DNA of 64,000 bases from Brachybacterium fresconis (lineage in GTDB: Bacteria; Actinomycetota; Actinomycetes; Actinomycetales; Dermabacteraceae), in NCBI RefSeq assembly GCF_017876515.1, contig NZ_JAGIOC010000001.1, positions 2,170,001 to 2,234,000 on the forward strand. The letters are read 5' to 3'. Shown piece after piece: positions 57,785 to 64,000 of this stretch. Position numbers and translations under genes: made by a program. Positions within the stretch are counted from its first letter, which is position 1; each line of letters starts with the position of its first letter. The notes beneath the pieces were generated by a model that had not been told where the DNA came from, made no database searches, and saw nothing but the letters and a program-made list of their open reading frames with translations.

Positions 57785-57841
57785 ATGAGCATGTCCGCTC
57801 GAGGAACCGCGAGGAACGAGGGGGAGGGGACGGACCGATGA
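57785..57841 (+). CDS. 18-residue minicistron before first ABC permease (53-bp repeat unit)
   Basis: Reads MSMSARGTARNEGEGTDR and stops at TGA overlapping the permease ATG (ATGA). It carries the GGGGGAGGGGACGG region that would be the ribosome site for the permease. Start-to-start distance is 53 bases, the same as in the three-unit array downstream. Probably acts as a coupling leader if translated; the product itself may be meaningless. Confidence 0.4.
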   Translation: MSMSARGTARNEGEGTDR

Positions 57842-58818
57842 GCACAGCCACTGACACGCCCGTCGGCCGCGGACCGGATGCGCCGCGCACCCCGTCGGCC
57901 GACGCATCCCGCCGACGCGCCCCGCACGACGGGGAGTACTCGAAGGCCGAGGCCTGGCGGCGCCGGCTGCCCCTGATGCCCGCGTTCCTCTTCGTGGTCA
58001 TCTGCACCCAGATCCCCTTCCTGCTGACGATCTGGTACTCGCTGCGCTCCTGGAACCTGCTGCGCCCCGAGGGCGAGAAGTTCGTGGGCCTGCGCAACTA
58101 CCTCGACATCTTCGTCGACTCCACGTTCCGCACCGCGGCCCTGAACTCGATCCTCATCACCCTGGGCTGCGTGCTGGTCTCGCTGGTGTTCGGGCTCGTG
58201 CTGGCACTGCTGCTGGACCGGAAGTTCTTCGGCCGCGGATTCATCCGCACGCTGCTGATCACGCCGTTCCTCATCATGCCGGTGGCCGGGGCGATGCTCT
58301 GGTCGATCTCGATGTTCAACCCCTCCTACGGCCTGGTGAACTGGCTGATCTCGATCGTGGGCATCTCCCCGGTGGACTGGACCAGCCAGCTGCCGATGCT
58401 CTCGATCATCATCGCGCTGGTGTGGCAGTGGACGCCGTTCATGATGCTGCTGCTGTTGGCGGGGCTGCAGTCCCAGACCGGGGACGTGCTCGAGGCCGCC
58501 TCGATGGACGGGGCCGGGCCCTGGACCACCTTCGTGTACATCACCCTGCCCCACCTGCGGTTCTACCTCGAGCTGTCGGTGCTGCTGGGCGCGATCTACG
58601 TCGTCAACACCTTCGACCAGATCTACCTGATGACCGCAGGGGGCCCGGGCACCGCCAGTGCCAACCTGCCGTTCTACATCTATCAGCGCGCGTTCCTCGG
58701 CTTCGACATCGGGCAGTCCTCGGCGATGGGCGTGATCACCGTGATCGCCACGATCATCGTCGCCATGTTCGCGCTGCGGCTGATCTTCACGAGCATCAAC
58801 AGCAAGGAGCAGTCATGA
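57838..58818 (+). CDS. ABC sugar/polyol permease, MalF-like
   Basis: 326 residues, six membrane helices after a ~50-residue charged head. The EAA loop (EAASMDGAGPWTTFVYITLP) docks the shared ATPase. Similar to SmoF/MtlF polyol permeases. ATG overlaps the stop of a minicistron; its own stop overlaps the first of three further minicistrons. Middle gene of the transporter operon. Confidence 0.93.
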   Translation: MSTATDTPVGRGPDAPRTPSADASRRRAPHDGEYSKAEAWRRRLPLMPAFLFVVICTQIPFLLTIWYSLRSWNLLRPEGEKFVGLRNYLDIFVDSTFRTAALNSILITLGCVLVSLVFGLVLALLLDRKFFGRGFIRTLLITPFLIMPVAGAMLWSISMFNPSYGLVNWLISIVGISPVDWTSQLPMLSIIIALVWQWTPFMMLLLLAGLQSQTGDVLEAASMDGAGPWTTFVYITLPHLRFYLELSVLLGAIYVVNTFDQIYLMTAGGPGTASANLPFYIYQRAFLGFDIGQSSAMGVITVIATIIVAMFALRLIFTSINSKEQS

Positions 58819-58871
58819 GCGCCCTTCGTCGACGACCCGTGAGGAACGACCAGAAGGAGATGGAGTCATGA
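58815..58871 (+). CDS. 18-residue minicistron, unit 1
   Basis: Reads MSALRRRPVRNDQKEMES. Its ATG overlaps the permease stop and its TGA overlaps the ATG of unit 2. AAGGAG near its end is the ribosome site for unit 2. Confidence 0.4.
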   Translation: MSALRRRPVRNDQKEMES

Positions 58872-58924
58872 GCACCCTGTGTCGACGAGCTGTGCGGAAC
58901 CAGCGGAAGGAGACGGAGTCATGA
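58868..58924 (+). CDS. 18-residue minicistron, unit 2
   Basis: Reads MSTLCRRAVRNQRKETES. Coupled to units 1 and 3 by ATGA overlaps. Very similar to unit 3. Confidence 0.4.
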   Translation: MSTLCRRAVRNQRKETES

Positions 58925-58977
58925 GCATCCTTTGTCGACGAGCTGTGAGGAACGAACGGAAGGAGACGGAGTCATGA
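58921..58977 (+). CDS. 18-residue minicistron, unit 3
   Basis: Reads MSILCRRAVRNERKETES. Its TGA overlaps the ATG of the second permease (58974), for which its AAGGAG is the ribosome site. Confidence 0.4.
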   Translation: MSILCRRAVRNERKETES

Positions 58978-59861
58978 GCACAGTGACCGCCGACGCCCCG
59001 CGGACCTCCCCCACGGCGCCGCCCGCGATCCGGCGGCGTCGCCCCAAGGGACGCACCAGCGGACACGTGCTGACCGTCGTCGCCTGGGCCGCCGGCCTGC
59101 TGTTCTTCGCCCCGGTGGCGTGGATGGTGCTGACCAGCTTCAAGCAGGAGTCCCAGGCGGCCTCGAACCCGCCGACGTTCTTCTTCACCCCGACGCTGGA
59201 GCAGTACGCCTCGGTGATCGGTACCGCGGGCGCCGGGTCCTACCTGCTGAACTCGGTGATCGCCACCGCCTGCTCGACGCTGCTGGTGCTGGTGCTCGCC
59301 GTGCCCGCCGCCTACGCGGTGAGCATCCGACCGGTGAAGAGGACCCAGGACTTCCTGTTCTTCTTCATCTCCACCAAGATGCTGCCGATCGTCGCGGTGA
59401 TCATGCCGATCTACGTGATCGCCGGGCAGATCCAGCTGCTCGACAACATCCTCACGCTGATCATCCTGTACACGGCGATGAACCTGCCCATCGCGGTGTG
59501 GATGATGCGCTCGTTCTTCCTCGAGGTGCCCGGCGAGGTGCTCGAGGCCGCGTCGATCGACGGTGCCTCGCTGCTGCGCACCATGCGCACTGTGCTGCTG
59601 CCGATGGTGGCCCCGGGTGTCGCGGCGACCGCGCTGATCTGCGTGATCTTCGCGTGGAACGAGTTCTTCTTCGCCCTGAACCTCACGGCCGCGAACGCAG
59701 CGACGGTGCCGATCTTCCTGATGTCGACCATGACCTCGGAGGGGCTGTTCCTGGCGCGGCTGTCCGCCGCCTCGGTGCTGGCCTCGCTGCCCGTGGTCCT
59801 CGCCGGCTGGATCGCGCAGAAGCAGCTGGTGCGCGGCCTGTCCATGGGTGCGGTGAAGTAG
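58974..59861 (+). CDS. ABC sugar/polyol permease, MalG-like
   Basis: 295 residues, six membrane helices after a basic head (RRRRPKGRTSGH). The EAA loop is EAASIDGASLLRTMRTVLLP. Similar to SmoG/MtlG permeases, partner of the MalF-like gene just upstream. Translated from the last ribosome site of the minicistron array. Last gene of the operon. Confidence 0.93.
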   Translation: MSTVTADAPRTSPTAPPAIRRRRPKGRTSGHVLTVVAWAAGLLFFAPVAWMVLTSFKQESQAASNPPTFFFTPTLEQYASVIGTAGAGSYLLNSVIATACSTLLVLVLAVPAAYAVSIRPVKRTQDFLFFFISTKMLPIVAVIMPIYVIAGQIQLLDNILTLIILYTAMNLPIAVWMMRSFFLEVPGEVLEAASIDGASLLRTMRTVLLPMVAPGVAATALICVIFAWNEFFFALNLTAANAATVPIFLMSTMTSEGLFLARLSAASVLASLPVVLAGWIAQKQLVRGLSMGAVK

Positions 59862-59869
59862 GCCGACGG

Positions 59870-60000
59870 GCCGGGGCGGGCGGCCGGGCTGGCCGGGGCG
59901 GGCGGCCAGGCTGGCTGGCTGGGCGGCCGGAGCGGGCGGCCGGGCTGGCTGGCTGGGCGGCCGGGCTGGCCGGGGCGGGAGGCCGGCCGGCCGGGCGGCT
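59870..60000. repeat. GC-only tandem repeat (GGCCGGGCTGGC type)
   Basis: Irregular repeats of GGGCGGCCGGGCTGGCTGG, two of them forming a ~33-bp longer unit. Almost pure G and C with a few T/A; no reading frame of interest. Confidence 0.6.
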
Positions 60001-60020
60001 GCCCCACCCCGCCTCTGCCG

Positions 60021-60077
60021 CCGAGCTCTACGTTGTCGTTGCCAAGATCGCTGGTGGCAACAGCTACGCAGAGCTCG
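60021..60077. repeat. 57-bp palindromic repeat, copy 9
   Basis: CCGAGCTCTACG left, TACGCAGAGCTCG right, with GTTGCCAAG / GGTGGCAAC inner arms. Exactly 57 bp. Confidence 0.8.
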
Positions 60078-60186
60078 GCTCCAGGTAGGGACAGCAACGC
60101 AGAGCTCGGCGGTGGGTAGCGCCCGCAACGCAGAACTCGGCACGAGGAAGGGGCATCCGCCAGGGGCGCTCCGATCAGCCCGAGGC

Positions 60187-60289
60187 TCACCCGCTCAACC
60201 CCCGGGGCACCTCCCCCACTAGGCCCCGGGCACCTCACCCACTCAACACCCGGGGCACCTCGCACCTCAGTCCCGGGCACCTCACCTGC

Positions 60290-60308
<19 letters not shown>
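60187..60308. repeat. Tandem copies of the nadE stop-codon region
   Basis: On the minus strand GAGGTGCCCGGGGACTGA (the last codons and stop of nadE) is followed by about four degenerate copies at 22-25-base spacing, most keeping a TGA or TAG. A second example of a duplicated gene end. Confidence 0.7.
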
Positions 60309-62494
<2,186 letters not shown>

Positions 62495-62652
62495 GCTCCC
62501 GAGCGTAATCGAGGCGGCGGCCACCGAGCCGCCGCTGGGCCGCCGAGCCGCCGTCGGGCCTGCGAGGCCGGCTGTCGCGCCCGGCTCTCCGCGGGCACCC
62601 CGCCCCTCCGCCGTCACCGCCGGGCAGACGGCCCGGCGCCTCCCCCGTCTGC

Positions 62653-62658
62653 TATACC
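62653..62658 (+). promoter_or_regulatory. -10 box for second sugar ABC operon
   Basis: TATACC at 62653-62658, 46 bases before the ATG at 62705, in an otherwise very GC-rich divergent region. No convincing -35. Confidence 0.35.
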
Positions 62659-62704
62659 GTGACCCGGTGGAACAGAGCAGGACGCGATGTGCGAGGGGGA
62701 GGGC

Positions 62705-63568
62705 ATGAACGCCCGTCGGCCCCTGCTGGGATGGCTGCTGATCGCCCCCAGCCTGATCGGGGTCAGCGCCTTCCTGATCCTGCCGGTGCTGCTGGCCTTC
62801 ATCGTCTCCCTGTTCCACTGGGACCTGCTGGGCACTCGCGACTTCATCGGGCTGGACAATTACGCTTCTCTGCTGGCCGACGGGGCGCTCGCGAACTCCT
62901 TGCTGGTCACGGCCCTGTTCACCCTGATCTCGGTGCCCGTCTCCCTCGCGCTGGGCCTGGCCCTGGCCTCCCAGCTGGTCCGGGCGGTGCCCGGTTCGGC
63001 GGTGGTGCGGGTGATCGTGGTGGTCCCCTGGGTGTGCGCTCCGCTCGCGCTCGGCGTGGTGTGGAAGTGGATCTTCCAGCCGTCGGTCGGCGCGCTGAAC
63101 CAGATCCTCGGGGTGCGGATCGAATGGCTGACCGACCCGAGCCTGGCCCTGCCCGCGGTGGCCTTCGTGGCGATCTGGCAGAACGTCGGCTACATCTCGC
63201 TGTTCTTCCAGGCCGGCCTGTCGCGCATCCCCGGCTCGATCTACGAGGCGGCGCGGCTGGATGGCGCCGGACCCTGGCGCTCGATGTGGCACATGACGAT
63301 CCCGCTGCTGCGCCCGACGACGTTCTTCCTGGCCGTCACCCAGGTGGTGGCGAGCTTCCAGGTGTTCGACATGGTCTACGCCCTCACCGGCGGCGGCCCC
63401 CAGCACCGCACCGAGGTCATCGCCTCCCTGATCTACCAGGAGGCCTTCACCTCCTCGAGCCTGGGACGCGCGAGCGCCGTCGCCGTGATCCTGTTCGTGC
63501 TGCTGGTGATCATCACCCTGATCCAGCAGCGCTACTTCGCCCGCCGCATCACCTACGACATGAGCTGA
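62705..63568 (+). CDS. ABC sugar permease, MalF-like
   Basis: 287 residues from the ATG at 62705 (GGGGGAGGG upstream; an ATG 18 bases earlier is less likely). Six membrane helices, EAA loop EAARLDGAGPWRSMWHMTIP. First visible gene of a second sugar importer; the binding-protein gene is not in the window and may be downstream. Divergent from nadE. Confidence 0.92.
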   Translation: MNARRPLLGWLLIAPSLIGVSAFLILPVLLAFIVSLFHWDLLGTRDFIGLDNYASLLADGALANSLLVTALFTLISVPVSLALGLALASQLVRAVPGSAVVRVIVVVPWVCAPLALGVVWKWIFQPSVGALNQILGVRIEWLTDPSLALPAVAFVAIWQNVGYISLFFQAGLSRIPGSIYEAARLDGAGPWRSMWHMTIPLLRPTTFFLAVTQVVASFQVFDMVYALTGGGPQHRTEVIASLIYQEAFTSSSLGRASAVAVILFVLLVIITLIQQRYFARRITYDMS

Positions 63569-63581
63569 GAGGAGGCCGACG

Positions 63582-64000
63582 ATGCACCCCACCGGAGACA
63601 CCGCGCCGCCCCCACCCTCGGGCGATGCCGACGCCGCCATCGCGGCCACCTCGACCGATCCGACCTCCTCGCGCCGCGGCCCCGCACCCCGCGACCCGCG
63701 CGACGACCCCGCACCCCGCGGTCGCCGCTCCGGCCCCGCGCCCCGCGGCCGCCGCAGCGGGCCCGGCTCGATGCACCTGCGCGGCCTGCTCGGCTACACG
63801 GCCACCTACGCGGTGCTCGCGGTCGCGGCCGTGCTCACCCTGGGCCCGTTCCTGTTCTCGGTGATGACCGCCTTCACCTCGACGCGGCAGTTTGCCCAGG
63901 AGGGCCCGCTGTCGATCCCCGCGCCGCCGGTGCTCGAGAGTTTCATGGCCCTCTTCGCTCCGTCCGCTGGGGCGGACGGGTTCGTGACCCCCGTGGTGGT
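63582..64000 (+). CDS. ABC sugar permease, MalG-like (3' end outside window)
   Basis: 139 codons visible from the ATG at 63582, with GAGAGGAGG upstream. The first ~60 residues are an Arg/Pro/Asp-rich disordered head with a short GRRSGPAPR repeat; the first membrane helix follows (YTATYAVLAVAAVLTLGPFL), then FSVMTAFTSTRQFAQ, the MalG pattern. Partner of the permease 13 bases upstream. Frame is open to the window end. Confidence 0.88.
   Translation, partial: MHPTGDTAPPPPSGDADAAIAATSTDPTSSRRGPAPRDPRDDPAPRGRRSGPAPRGRRSGPGSMHLRGLLGYTATYAVLAVAAVLTLGPFLFSVMTAFTSTRQFAQEGPLSIPAPPVLESFMALFAPSAGADGFVTPVV

Larger units (their letters stand above)
58815..58976 (+). repeat. 53-bp tandem array of coupling minicistrons
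   Basis: Three 53-bp units start at 58815, 58868 and 58921; the next start, at 58974, is the second permease. Each unit has an ATGAGC start, a CGTCGACGA-type middle, GAGGAAC, a GGAG ribosome site and a TGA overlapping the next ATG. Confidence 0.9.
59862..60289. other. 428-bp convergent intergenic region full of repeats
   Basis: Between the permease stop and the nadE stop. Contains a GGCCGGGCTGGC-type tandem stretch (59870-60000), a full 57-bp palindrome, two right-half fragments of it (about 60083-60107 and 60108-60135), and a tandem array (60187-60308) that merges into the nadE 3' end. Confidence 0.6.

Overview
The window is 64 kb of high-GC DNA (around 70 % by eye) with strong G/C third-position bias, many GTG starts, ATGA/GTGA-coupled operons, several probable leaderless starts and a rifampin ADP-ribosyltransferase. 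It fits an actinobacterial chromosome, probably Micrococcales. A Brachybacterium-like genus is my best guess from gene style only. No rRNA, tRNA, CRISPR array or prophage was seen.

Region 1 (1-13,962, all minus) is a glycopolymer locus. It holds two asparagine-synthase-like PP-loop proteins, two related GT4 glycosyltransferases, two heparinase II/III-type enzymes (one fused to a membrane-anchored glycosyltransferase), a UDP-GlcNAc 2-epimerase and a TagGH-like ABC exporter. The likely plan is synthesis of an amino-sugar/uronic-acid polymer inside the cell, modification by the PP-loop and heparinase-fold enzymes, and ABC export.

Region 2 (14-29 kb) is mixed: a TauABC/SsuABC-type importer, a GltS-type symporter, an erythromycin-esterase-family protein divergent from a TetR regulator, a TetR/FAD-monooxygenase pair, a YtcJ-type amidohydrolase, a small defence-like patch (HTH-MNT antitoxin, HEPN toxin, ApeA-like protein), Arr and an SSS symporter.

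Region 3 (29-50 kb) carries dTDP-rhamnose genes rmlA-rmlB-rmlCD, a Balon/Rv2629-type bacterial release-factor homologue, a secreted PhoD phosphatase with an Fn3/PL4-like partner, adenosine deaminase, a HelD helicase, an OafA-type acyltransferase, a GT4 enzyme, a PRC-barrel protein, a TetR regulator and the asd-lysC pair.

Region 4 (50-64 kb) has a frameshifted DUF559 endonuclease, an IS30-family element, a polyol system (mannitol-type dehydrogenase, SorC regulator, three ABC genes), NAD synthetase and the start of a second sugar ABC operon.

The most unusual structure lies between genes. A family of exactly 57-bp imperfect palindromes occurs in nine copies between 38 and 60 kb, one of them split by the IS30 element with a 3-bp target duplication. 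A 53-bp unit, once before one ABC permease gene and three times before the next, makes 18-residue minicistrons whose stop codons overlap the next start. Two genes have their stop-codon ends tandemly duplicated just downstream. Several enzymes carry Gly/Ala/Ser/Asp-rich inserts.
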